From NCBI RefSeq assembly GCF_027587205.1, contig NZ_JAPDOD010000107.1, positions 1-6,731 on the forward strand: a stretch of 6,731 nt of DNA, in the 5' to 3' direction. The position numbers and the translations under genes were made by a program. Of the stretch, positions 1 through 6,016 are shown piece by piece (within the stretch, counting starts at the first letter, position 1; every line of letters begins with the position of its first letter). This DNA comes from Solirubrobacter ginsenosidimutans (GTDB taxonomy: Bacteria; Actinomycetota; Thermoleophilia; Solirubrobacterales; Solirubrobacteraceae). The notes beneath the pieces were generated by a model. It ran no database searches. It was not told the origin of the DNA and was given only the letters and a program-made list of their open reading frames with translations.

Positions 1-163
1 CCCCAGCTGAAAGAATGGAAGTCCTGTTGCGCTGACCGCTTGAGCCCGCCGACGCAAATGTTCCTCACCCCGCCAGCGCGCTAACTCGACCAGTGCGAAC
101 CTGATCGAAACCCGCGATCTGGTCCGTAAACGCGCACGGTCGACCACGGCGACCGGGTCCCGC
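1..163. other. Left-edge stretch without a recognised gene
   Basis: This stretch follows the rapZ stop and is visibly less GC-rich than the rest of the window. Two frames stay open to the edge. On the minus strand a frame runs from a GTG at 147 to base 1 (49 codons), with rare codons for this genome (TTA twice, AGA, ACA) and no matching protein that I know. On the plus strand a frame is open from base 1 to a TAA at 82-84 (27 codons) and could be the tail of a gene lying to the left. Neither has the strong third-position G/C bias of the neighbours, so I call neither as a gene. In many Actinomycetota rapZ is followed by yvcK and whiA. The opening residues of neither are visible here. Confidence 0.5.
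137..155 (-). terminator. Candidate terminator hairpin after rapZ
   Basis: CGGTCG (137-142) and CGACCG (150-155) form a perfect 6-bp inverted repeat around a 7-base loop. It begins 8 bases after the rapZ stop codon on the minus strand. There is no following U-tract, so if it works as a terminator it would be of the GC-rich, tail-less kind described in actinobacteria. The stem is short and could be chance in GC-rich DNA. Confidence 0.3.
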
Positions 164-1096
164 CTAGCGCCTGATCGGCAACCGGTCGACGTCCCGGTGC
201 GCGACCTCGACGAAGTACTCCTCACGGTCCCTGAACTGCTTGGCCAGATGCTCGGTGATGGCGACGCTGCGGTGGCGCCCGCCGGTGCAGCCGATCGCGA
301 CCATCAGGTGCGCCTTGCCCTCGGCGACGTATTGCGGGAGCACGAACTCGAGCAGCGGGATCAGGTGCGAGTAGAAGACCTCGAGCCGGCCGTCGCGGCC
401 GACGTAGTCGACGATCCGCTGGTCGAAGCCGGTCAGCGGGCGCAGGTCGGGGTCGTAGTGCGGGTTGGGGAGGAAGCGGACGTCGAACGCGAGGTCGGCG
501 TCGCGCGGCGGGCCGTGCTTGTGGCCGAAGGAGGTGAAGGTGACCGCGAGCTTGCCGGGCGTGGCCGGCTCGAGCAGCTCGTCGGCGACCTTGCGGCGCA
601 GCGCCGCGGCGGACAGGCCCGAGGTGTCGATGACGATGTCCGCCCGCTGGCGCACCGGCTCCAGGAGCTCGCGCTCGGCCTTGATGCCGTCGAGCACGCT
701 GCCGTGCGGGGCGAGCGGGTGGCGGCGGCGGGTCTCCTTGTAGCGGTTGACCAGCGCTTCCTCGTCGGCGGTGAGGAAGACGACGCGGTGCACCAGGCCG
801 ACGGCCGCGAGGTTGTCGATCACGCCCGCCAGCGCCGCCAGGTACTCGCCGCCGCGCGAGTCGCAGACGACCGCGGCGAGCTCGACCTTGGACCCGTCGT
901 GCATGAAGAGCTCGCTGAGCGAGCGGATCATCTCGGCGGGCAGGTTGTCGACGCAGAAGTAGCCCGCGTCCTCGAACACGTTCATGGCGCTGGACTTGCC
1001 GGCCCCGCTCAGCCCCGAGATGACGACGAGGTCCTCGAGGTTGGAGGCCGTCTTGTGGCCGTTGGGCGAGTCGCCGTCTCGAACCGCGTTCCCCAT
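164..1096 (-). CDS. rapZ: RapZ-family nucleotide-binding protein (RNase adapter)
   Basis: 310 residues, near the family length of about 285-300 once a ~24-residue N-terminal extension is allowed for. The Walker A motif GLSGAGKS is at residues 28-35, followed by the family segment around GYFCVDNLP (45-53). The C-terminal domain carries the family signatures FGHKHGPP (190-197), FLPNPHY (208-214) and GCTGGRHRSV (269-278). In E. coli RapZ binds the small RNAs GlmY and GlmZ and guides RNase E to control glucosamine-6-phosphate synthase. In Gram-positives the homologue YvcJ is a nucleotide-hydrolysing protein linked to competence in B. subtilis. The RNA partner in this lineage is unknown, so the E. 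coli role should not be assumed. The ATG at 1096 lies 7 bases after the uvrC stop, with no clear Shine-Dalgarno, so translation probably depends on uvrC. Family assignment is very firm. Confidence 0.97.
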   Translation of the reverse strand: MGNAVRDGDSPNGHKTASNLEDLVVISGLSGAGKSSAMNVFEDAGYFCVDNLPAEMIRSLSELFMHDGSKVELAAVVCDSRGGEYLAALAGVIDNLAAVGLVHRVVFLTADEEALVNRYKETRRRHPLAPHGSVLDGIKAERELLEPVRQRADIVIDTSGLSAAALRRKVADELLEPATPGKLAVTFTSFGHKHGPPRDADLAFDVRFLPNPHYDPDLRPLTGFDQRIVDYVGRDGRLEVFYSHLIPLLEFVLPQYVAEGKAHLMVAIGCTGGRHRSVAITEHLAKQFRDREEYFVEVAHRDVDRLPIRR

Positions 1097-1106
1097 GAGT
1101 GACTCA
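1096..1106. repeat. Perfect 11-base dyad at the uvrC stop / rapZ start
   Basis: On the coding (minus) strand TGAGTCACTCA is a perfect dyad with 5-base arms around one central base. Its first three bases are the uvrC stop TGA and its last base is the A of the rapZ ATG. With a one-base centre it cannot form a useful RNA hairpin, so if it matters it would be as a protein-binding site. Chance is a reasonable explanation. Confidence 0.25.
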
Positions 1107-2999
1107 GCGTCCCGTCCGATTGAGATGATTGAAGAGGTCGCGGGCGACCTTCTGCGGGAACCCCGGAACGTTCTCGAGCGCCTCGCGGGAGGCGCCGAGC
1201 ACCGCGTCGGGTGAGCCGAAGTGCTTGAGCAGCGCGCGCTTGCGCGCGGGGCCGATGCCGGGCAGATCGTCCATGATCGACTCCCTCATCGCCTTGTCGC
1301 GGCGCAGCCGGTGGTGGGTGATGGCGAAGCGGTGGGCCTCGTCGCGCACGCGCTGGACGAGCTGGAGCTCGGGCGTGTCGTGCGGCATCACGACCGGCAC
1401 CGGGTTGCCGGGCAGGAAGACCTCCTCGATGCGCTTCGCCAGCGAGACGACGGCGACGCCGCGGTCGAGGAAGCCCTGCAGCGGCTCGAGGCCGGCGCCG
1501 AGCTGGCCCTTGCCGCCGTCGATGATCACCAGGTTCGGCAGCGCGGCGAACGATGCGTCGCGCTCCGCGTCGTAGGGCGAGCGTTCCGACTGCCGCTCCC
1601 ACTGGGCGTAGCGGCGCGTGAGGACCTCCGCCATCGCCGCGAAATCATCGCCGGTATCGACCTCGCGAATCGTAAAACGCCTGTAATCGCTCTTTTTTGG
1701 TGCGCCGCCCTCGAAGACGACCATCGACGCGACCGTGTGCGTGCCGCCCACGTGGGAGATGTCGAAGCACTCGATCCGGACCGGCGGTGCGTCCAGCTCC
1801 AGGGCGGTCTGCAGACCCGTGAGCGAGTCCACCCGCTGCTGGCGCCGGCGCTCGGACTTGAGCTTCTCCTGGTCGAGCGCGAGCCGCGCGTTGCGCTCCG
1901 CGAGGTCGAGGATGCGGCGCTTGCCGCCGCGCTCGCTCGCCCGGATCTCCACCGGGCCGTCGCGACGCTCACCGAGCAACTGGCCGAGGACGCCCAACTC
2001 CGATCCCTCGCTCATCGCCGCCTGGACGACGATCAGCGGCGGGATCGAGAGCGCACTCGCGTAGTACTGGAGCATGAACTCCTCGCTGACGATCGCCGGG
2101 TCGGCCTCGGCCTGGTTCTCCAGGTAGAAGGACTGGCGGTCGCTGAGCACGCCGTCGCGCACTTGGAAGACCTGCGCGTTGGCCTCGGTGCCCTCGACCG
2201 CGACGGCGACGGCGTCGTAGGTCCCCGCCCCGCCCTCGGCCACCCGCTGGCGCTCCAGCAGCGACTTGACCGCCTGCAGGCGGTTGCGCTCGACCGTCGC
2301 CTGCTCGTAGTCGCGCTCGCCGGCGGCGAAGTACATCCGCTGCTCGAGGTCGCGTTCGATCTGCTTGAAGCGGCCGGAGAGGAACGCGACGACGCCGTCG
2401 ATCCCCGCGCGGTACTCGTCCTTGCTCACATAGCCCACGCAGGGCGCCCCGCAGCGCTTGATGAAGTAGTCCAGGCAGGGCGAGCCGGAGTGCCGGCCCG
2501 GTTCGGGACCCTCGCACGAGCGAAAGAGGAAGATCTTGCCGAGGAGGTCGAGCGTGCCGCGGACGCGCTTGGCGGAGCTATAGGGCCCGAAGTAGGCGCG
2601 CCCCCGCTTGTGCTTCTCGCGCGTGAAGTAGACGCGGGGAAAATCCTCGTCCAGGCTGATGGCGATGTAGGGGTAGGACTTGTCGTCGCGCAGCCGGATG
2701 TTGAACTTCGGCTTGTACTGCTTGATGAAGTTCTGCTCGGTGAGCAGCGCCTCGGACTCGGTGATGACCACGAGGTACTCGATGTGGTCGATCTCCTCCG
2801 TCAGGGCGGTCGTGCCGTAGACGGTCGGGTTCGAGAAATGGCTGGCGACGCGCTTGCGGATCGACTTCGCCTTGCCCACGTAGACCACGCGCCCGCGGGC
2901 GTCGCGGAAGAGGTAGACGCCGGGCTGATCGGGCAGGGCGCGGCGCTGTTCCCGGAGCCGGTCGCGGCGCTGCTCTGCGGGGGGTGCGTCAATCGCCAT
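1104..2999 (-). CDS. uvrC: Excinuclease ABC subunit UvrC
   Basis: 631 residues, full family length. UvrC makes both incisions in nucleotide excision repair after UvrA-UvrB damage recognition. The N-terminal GIY-YIG nuclease (about 22-100) shows GVY (27-29), YVGKA (40-44), the arginine-rich helix near R50 and the likely metal ligand E88, for the 3' cut. Four cysteines C162, C175, C183 and C187 have spacing close to those that bind an iron-sulphur cluster in E. coli UvrC. The UvrB-binding UVR helix pair is about 214-253. The RNase H-like 5' nuclease shows FDISH (D413), VIIDGG (D494) and DEAHR (H556) as the expected catalytic triad. Tandem helix-hairpin-helix motifs fill 578-628 (LPGIGPARKRALLKHFG). 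The ATG at 2999 lacks a clear ribosome site, so a leaderless or near-leaderless message is possible. The gene heads a pair with rapZ, 7 bases downstream. An unusual AT-rich patch with a slippery heptamer is described separately. Confidence 0.99.
   Translation of the reverse strand: MAIDAPPAEQRRDRLREQRRALPDQPGVYLFRDARGRVVYVGKAKSIRKRVASHFSNPTVYGTTALTEEIDHIEYLVVITESEALLTEQNFIKQYKPKFNIRLRDDKSYPYIAISLDEDFPRVYFTREKHKRGRAYFGPYSSAKRVRGTLDLLGKIFLFRSCEGPEPGRHSGSPCLDYFIKRCGAPCVGYVSKDEYRAGIDGVVAFLSGRFKQIERDLEQRMYFAAGERDYEQATVERNRLQAVKSLLERQRVAEGGAGTYDAVAVAVEGTEANAQVFQVRDGVLSDRQSFYLENQAEADPAIVSEEFMLQYYASALSIPPLIVVQAAMSEGSELGVLGQLLGERRDGPVEIRASERGGKRRILDLAERNARLALDQEKLKSERRRQQRVDSLTGLQTALELDAPPVRIECFDISHVGGTHTVASMVVFEGGAPKKSDYRRFTIREVDTGDDFAAMAEVLTRRYAQWERQSERSPYDAERDASFAALPNLVIIDGGKGQLGAGLEPLQGFLDRGVAVVSLAKRIEEVFLPGNPVPVVMPHDTPELQLVQRVRDEAHRFAITHHRLRRDKAMRESIMDDLPGIGPARKRALLKHFGSPDAVLGASREALENVPGFPQKVARDLFNHLNRTGR
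1645..1712 (-). other. Candidate programmed -1 frameshift site in uvrC
   Basis: On the coding strand codons CCA-AAA-AAG (P434-K435-K436) create A-AAA-AAG in the exact register of a -1 slippery heptamer (1698 down to 1692). GAGGG (1712-1708) ends nine bases upstream, much like the stimulatory Shine-Dalgarno element of E. coli dnaX. After a -1 slip the frame reads 15 codons and stops at TGA (1647-1645), giving a 451-residue product. That product keeps the GIY-YIG domain, cysteine cluster, UVR and D413 but lacks D494, H556 and the HhH motifs. K435 is the only AAA among the 26 lysine codons I read in uvrC; the rest are AAG. A stem may form downstream (CGCGA with TCGCG) but is not compelling. The alternative is a relaxed codon patch inside a conserved UvrC motif with no frameshifting. 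Confidence 0.3.
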
Positions 3000-3069
3000 G
3001 GCGTGCCACTACGAGGTTAGAACTTGGCCCGGAGCGCAACTCACGTCCAGGTGACTGGTTCCAGACCCC
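3000..3069. promoter_or_regulatory. Divergent intergenic region (uvrC / secreted protein)
   Basis: These 70 bases separate the two divergent starts, so promoters for both directions should lie here or reach into the genes. CCAG (3047-3050), CTGG (3055-3058) and CCAG (3061-3064) form overlapping small dyads just upstream of the rightward start and might be an operator. There is no convincing Shine-Dalgarno next to either ATG. No clear -35/-10 pair is visible for the rightward gene. Confidence 0.45.
3014..3019 (-). promoter_or_regulatory. Possible -10 element for uvrC
   Basis: Read on the minus strand this is TAACCT, fitting the TANNNT form of actinobacterial housekeeping -10 elements. It lies 14 bases before the uvrC ATG, which would place the transcript start within about 10 bases of the start codon and would fit the missing ribosome site. 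No good -35 hexamer is found at 16-18 bases, so this is weak. Confidence 0.2.
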
Positions 3070-4008
3070 ATGCACCGAAAGACAATGACGATGCTCCTGG
3101 CCGCGCTCGCGGCCCTCGTCCTGTGTGCTCCCGCCTCCGCGAACTACCGGGTCGGGCTCTCCGAGCAGAACGCAGCGACATTCGATCAGCCGCTCTGGCA
3201 AGGGCTGAAACTCAAGCGCGTCCGCTACATCGTGCCGTGGGACTTCTACAAGGGCGACGGCGCCGGCGAGGTGGCGACATTCATGAACGCCGCGCACGCG
3301 CACAACCAGGAAGTGCTCGTGATGTTCACGGCGCGCCGCGGTTGCTACTCGGGCGGGAAGTACTCCAAGTCCTCCGCCTGCAAGGCGCCGTCCAAGGCCG
3401 CGTACACGACCGCCTTCAAGAAGTTCAAGGCCGCGTACCCGTGGGTGAAGACGTACGCGCCGTGGAACGAGGCCAACCACGTCTCCCAGCCGACTTCCTC
3501 GAGCCCGAAGCGCGCCGCGGACTACTACGCCGCGATGAAGGCCAACTGCAAGGGCTGCACCGTCCTGGGTGCCGACGTGCTCGACCAGAGCAACGTCGCG
3601 ACGTGGCTGAAGAGCTTCATCAAGTCCTCGCACAACAAGGCGCGGGTCTGGGGCCTGCACAACTACAAGGACGTCAACCGCCACGAGTCCAAGGGCCTGA
3701 CCACCGTCCTGAAGACCGTTCCCGGCCAGGTCTGGCTGACCGAGACCGGCGGCATCACGACGTTCCTGAGCTCCGGCTTCAAGACCTCGGCCTCGCGCGC
3801 CGCCTCGGCGACCAAGTACATGTTCCAGCTCGCCGACAAGTACGACTCGTCGCGCAAGGGCTACAAGTCGAAGGTCACGCGGGTCTACGTCTACCGCTGG
3901 TGGGGCGAGCCGAACGGCACGTTCGACTCCGGCCTCGTGAACCCGGACGGCTCCCCGCGCCCGGCGTTCACCGAGTTCGCGCGCTTCGCGAAGAACCGCC
4001 TCAAGTAG
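3070..4008 (+). CDS. Secreted glycoside-hydrolase-like TIM-barrel protein
   Basis: 312 residues. A Sec signal peptide is clear: HRK at 2-4, a hydrophobic core 8-19, and cleavage predicted after APASA (A24/N25). The basic residues before the core favour the ATG at 3070 over the one at 3085, and an in-frame TGA at 3052 limits extension. The mature part reads like a clan GH-A barrel. PWNEANH (131-137) places E134 at the usual acid/base position after strand 4, GLHNY (195-199) fits strand 6, LTETGG (223-228) places E225 as the likely nucleophile on strand 7, and YVYRWWGE (273-280) fits strand 8. Cysteine pairs C92/C104 and C160/C163 may be disulphides. The protein is lysine-rich (about 29) and probably very basic, which suits binding to an acidic wall or polysaccharide. 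I recall similar uncharacterised proteins in Solirubrobacterales. Substrate and CAZy family cannot be assigned, and activity is inferred from motifs only. Confidence 0.8.
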   Translation: MHRKTMTMLLAALAALVLCAPASANYRVGLSEQNAATFDQPLWQGLKLKRVRYIVPWDFYKGDGAGEVATFMNAAHAHNQEVLVMFTARRGCYSGGKYSKSSACKAPSKAAYTTAFKKFKAAYPWVKTYAPWNEANHVSQPTSSSPKRAADYYAAMKANCKGCTVLGADVLDQSNVATWLKSFIKSSHNKARVWGLHNYKDVNRHESKGLTTVLKTVPGQVWLTETGGITTFLSSGFKTSASRAASATKYMFQLADKYDSSRKGYKSKVTRVYVYRWWGEPNGTFDSGLVNPDGSPRPAFTEFARFAKNRLK

Positions 4009-4016
4009 CGACCTGA

Positions 4017-4037
4017 CTAAGGTCCCGGAGACCTTGG
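4017..4037 (+). promoter_or_regulatory. Hairpin enclosing the start of the threonine aldolase gene
   Basis: AAGGTC (4019-4024) pairs perfectly with GACCTT (4030-4035) around the loop CCGGA. One U-G and one C-G pair (4018-4036, 4017-4037) extend the stem to 8 bp. The 3' arm contains the TTG start codon (4034-4036), and the loop plus first arm base hold GGAG (4027-4030), the only Shine-Dalgarno candidate, 3 bases before TTG. This stem could restrain translation initiation, or act as a weak terminator for the upstream gene, whose stop is 8 bases earlier. Confidence 0.4.
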
Positions 4038-5053
4038 TCAACTTGTACTCAGACACGCAGACCCGCCCGTCCTCCGCCATGCGCAAAGCCATGGCGGAGG
4101 CCGAGGTCGGCGACGAACAGCGCTTCGAGGACCCGCAGGTCACCTTGCTCTGCGAGCGGGTCGCGGAGCTGCTGGGGATGGAGGCCGCGGTCTTCCTCCC
4201 CTCCGGCACGATGTGCAACGAGATCGCGTTCCGGCTGCACATCCGGCCGGGCGGCGACGAAGCCATCCTGCACCGCACCTCGCACCCGATCATCGCCGAG
4301 GCCGGCGGCCCGGCGGCGTTCGCGGGCGCGATGATGCAGCCGCTCGACACGCCGCGCGGGATGTTCACCGGCGAGGACGTGCGCGGCGCGCTGCGCTATC
4401 CGGATCGCTACTCGCCGCGCTCGCGGCTCGTGAGCGTCGAGCAGTCGACGAACATGGCGGGCGGGAGGGTGTGGCCGCTTTCGCAGCTGCGCGGTGTGGT
4501 GGACGTGGCCCACGAGCACGGGCTGCGGCTGCACATGGACGGCGCGCGGCTGATGAACGCCGTCGTCGCCTCGGGTGTGCCGGCGGCGGAGATGACCCGC
4601 GGGTTCGACACGGCCTGGCTCGATTTCACCAAGGGGCTGGGCGCGCCGTTGGGGGCCGTTCTCGCCGGCTCGGCGTCGCTGATCGACGAGGCCTGGCGCT
4701 ACAAGCAGATGCTCGGCGGCGCGCTGCGCCAGGCGGGGATCGTGGCGGCGGGTGCGCTCTATGCGCTCGACCACAACGTCGACCGGCTGGCCGAGGATCA
4801 CGCGCACGCTCGGGTGCTCGCGGAGGGGTTGGCGTCGCTTGACGGCGTCACGCTCGACCCGGGCGAGATCGAGACCAACATCGTCATCTTCGAAGTCGAC
4901 GATCCCGATGCGCTATGCGCGGGTATCGAGCGCCATGGGGTAAGGATGGGCGCCGTCGGGCCGCGGAGCGTGCGGGCCGTTACGCACCTGGACGTCGACG
5001 CGGAGGGAATACAACATGCGATCGAGGCAGTCAGGCAAGTGCTGGAGTCGTAG
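4034..5053 (+). CDS. Threonine aldolase family PLP-dependent lyase
   Basis: 339 residues, normal length for the family (PF01212 type, fold-type I PLP enzymes), which cleaves beta-hydroxy-alpha-amino acids to glycine plus an aldehyde. Family landmarks: LYSDTQTRP at the start (4-12), the cofactor-contact PSGTMCN (56-62), H84 as the probable ring-stacking histidine, EQSTN..GG (136-144), HMDGAR with D169 and R171, and the Schiff-base lysine K200 in FTKGLGAP (198-205). The segment VGDEQRFEDP (25-34) differs from the common VGDDVYGEDP, suggesting a distinct subfamily, so the true substrate may not be threonine. The TTG start at 4034 is chosen because the conserved N-terminus begins there; no ATG or GTG fits. 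It starts 25 bases after the secreted-protein gene and abuts the VOC gene, so it is probably part of one transcript unless the hairpins at its start terminate it. Confidence 0.92.
   Translation: MVNLYSDTQTRPSSAMRKAMAEAEVGDEQRFEDPQVTLLCERVAELLGMEAAVFLPSGTMCNEIAFRLHIRPGGDEAILHRTSHPIIAEAGGPAAFAGAMMQPLDTPRGMFTGEDVRGALRYPDRYSPRSRLVSVEQSTNMAGGRVWPLSQLRGVVDVAHEHGLRLHMDGARLMNAVVASGVPAAEMTRGFDTAWLDFTKGLGAPLGAVLAGSASLIDEAWRYKQMLGGALRQAGIVAAGALYALDHNVDRLAEDHAHARVLAEGLASLDGVTLDPGEIETNIVIFEVDDPDALCAGIERHGVRMGAVGPRSVRAVTHLDVDAEGIQHAIEAVRQVLES
4071..4100 (+). repeat. Perfect 11-bp inverted repeat inside the threonine aldolase gene
   Basis: CCTCCGCCATG (4071-4081) and CATGGCGGAGG (4090-4100) are exact reverse complements around an 8-base loop. 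The resulting RNA stem would be very stable and begins 37 bases after the TTG start, within codons 13-23. The two arms encode SSAM and AMAE, and the family pattern of two methionines here accounts for part of the symmetry, but not for 11 matched pairs. Confidence 0.5.
5044..5047 (+). promoter_or_regulatory. Ribosome binding site of the VOC gene
   Basis: GGAG lies 6 bases before the ATG at 5054, inside the last codons of the upstream gene. The upstream stop TAG directly precedes the ATG, so terminating ribosomes could re-initiate here. Confidence 0.6.
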
Positions 5054-5989
5054 ATGAAGCTCGAGGGCCTGCATCACATCACCGCGATCACCGGCGACGC
5101 ACCGCGCAACGTGGACTTCTATGCGCGGGTGCTCGGCCTGCGGCTGGTGAAGCGGACCGTCAATCAGGACGACCCGACCGTCTACCACCTCTTCTACGCC
5201 GACGAGGCGGGCTCGCCGGGCGCCGACCTCACGTTCTTCGAGTACCCGAACGCGCGGCCGGGGCGCGCGGGCGCGGGGATGGTGCACCGGATCGCCCACC
5301 GGGTGGCCTCCGCTGCGACGCTGGACTTCTGGGCCGAGCGGCTGGGCTCGGAGGGCGTGGCGACGTCGATGGTCGACGGCGCCTTGCGCTTCGATGATTT
5401 CGAGGGCTTGTCGCACGAGCTGGTGGTCGTCGATGTGACCGACGCACCGTTGCGTGCGCGCTCGACCGAGGTGCCGGACGAGCACGCGCTGCAGGGCTTT
5501 CACGCGGTCTACGCGGGTGTGGCGGACACGCGCCGGTCGGTCGCGGTGCTGACGGACGTGCTGGGTGCGGTCCCGGTGGATGACGACGCGTTCGAGATCC
5601 GCGGCGACCGGCGCGGCAGCTTCATCCGGCTCGAGGGCGGCGCGGGGCGCGGGTTCGGCGGCGCCGGCACCGTCCACCACATCGCCTGGGGCGCGTCGTT
5701 GGACGAGCACACCGCCTGGCGCGAGCGGGTGGCGTCGGCCGGGCTGCAGATCACGCCGGTGATCGACCGGTTCTACTTCCGTTCGGTCTACTTCCGCGAG
5801 CCGGGCGGGATCCTGTATGAGCTGGCGTCGATCGGGCCCGGGTTCACGACCGACGAGTCGCGTGAGACGCTCGGCGAGCACCTGGCGCTGCCGCCCGACT
5901 TCGAGCACCTGCGCGCGCAGGTCGAGCCGATGCTGACGCCGCTGCCCGACATCCGCCGGTGGCGGCCGGCGCCGACGAACGCGAGCTAA
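5054..5989 (+). CDS. VOC-superfamily ring-cleaving dioxygenase-like protein
   Basis: 311 residues made of two vicinal-oxygen-chelate (glyoxalase-type) domains, about 5-128 and 147-260, with a short C-terminal tail. The first opens with LHHITAITG (6-14). The second carries VHHIAWG (207-213) and a REPGGILYELAS segment (248-259). By comparison with PcpA/MhqO-type enzymes the metal ligands should be H8, H209 and E256, all present, with YFRSVYFREP (241-250) lining the active site. Relatives use Fe(II) to open hydroquinone or similar rings, and some take part in quinone or electrophile resistance. The natural substrate here is unknown. It begins directly after the threonine aldolase stop (TAG-ATG), so the two are probably made together. 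Its TAA overlaps the stop of the converging transporter gene by 4 bases. Confidence 0.9.
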   Translation: MKLEGLHHITAITGDAPRNVDFYARVLGLRLVKRTVNQDDPTVYHLFYADEAGSPGADLTFFEYPNARPGRAGAGMVHRIAHRVASAATLDFWAERLGSEGVATSMVDGALRFDDFEGLSHELVVVDVTDAPLRARSTEVPDEHALQGFHAVYAGVADTRRSVAVLTDVLGAVPVDDDAFEIRGDRRGSFIRLEGGAGRGFGGAGTVHHIAWGASLDEHTAWRERVASAGLQITPVIDRFYFRSVYFREPGGILYELASIGPGFTTDESRETLGEHLALPPDFEHLRAQVEPMLTPLPDIRRWRPAPTNAS

Positions 5990-6016
5990 AGCACCGGCTC
6001 CAGCTCGCGCCGTTCG
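5976..6016. terminator. Candidate bidirectional terminator at convergent gene ends
   Basis: CGCGAGCT (5980-5987) and AGCTCGCG (6002-6009) are a perfect 8-bp inverted repeat around a 14-base loop. CGAA (5976-5979) can add four pairs with TTCG (6013-6016) after a 3-base bulge. Both stop codons (5987-5989 and 5986-5988) lie at the left arm/loop junction, so the structure falls at the 3' end of both transcripts. No U-tract follows on either strand. Position and symmetry favour a shared tail-less terminator. Confidence 0.45.

Noticed and set aside
1..147. Partial minus-strand gene starting at GTG 147
   Set aside because: 49 codons stay open, but codon choice is unlike the neighbours and no family is recognised; kept as a finding, not called as a gene.
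100..177. Direct repeat CCTGATCG at 100-107 and 170-177 as an attachment site
   Set aside because: Eight bases only, one copy within rapZ, and no integrase or tRNA nearby; chance is sufficient.
197..1102. 301-codon plus-strand frame opposite rapZ
   Set aside because: Low-complexity composition and full overlap with a well-recognised gene; an antisense shadow.
1221..3020. 599-codon open frame on the plus strand opposite uvrC
   Set aside because: It mirrors uvrC third-position bias; the product is rich in valine, arginine, leucine, aspartate and histidine with no domain, as expected of an antisense shadow in GC-rich DNA.
3024..4016. 330-codon plus-strand frame overlapping the secreted-protein gene
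   Set aside because: The alternative frame has a signal peptide, catalytic motifs and normal codon bias; this one has none.
2989..4368. 459-codon minus-strand frame opposite the secreted protein and aldolase start
   Set aside because: It crosses two well-supported plus-strand genes and the divergent gap, with no recognisable domain.
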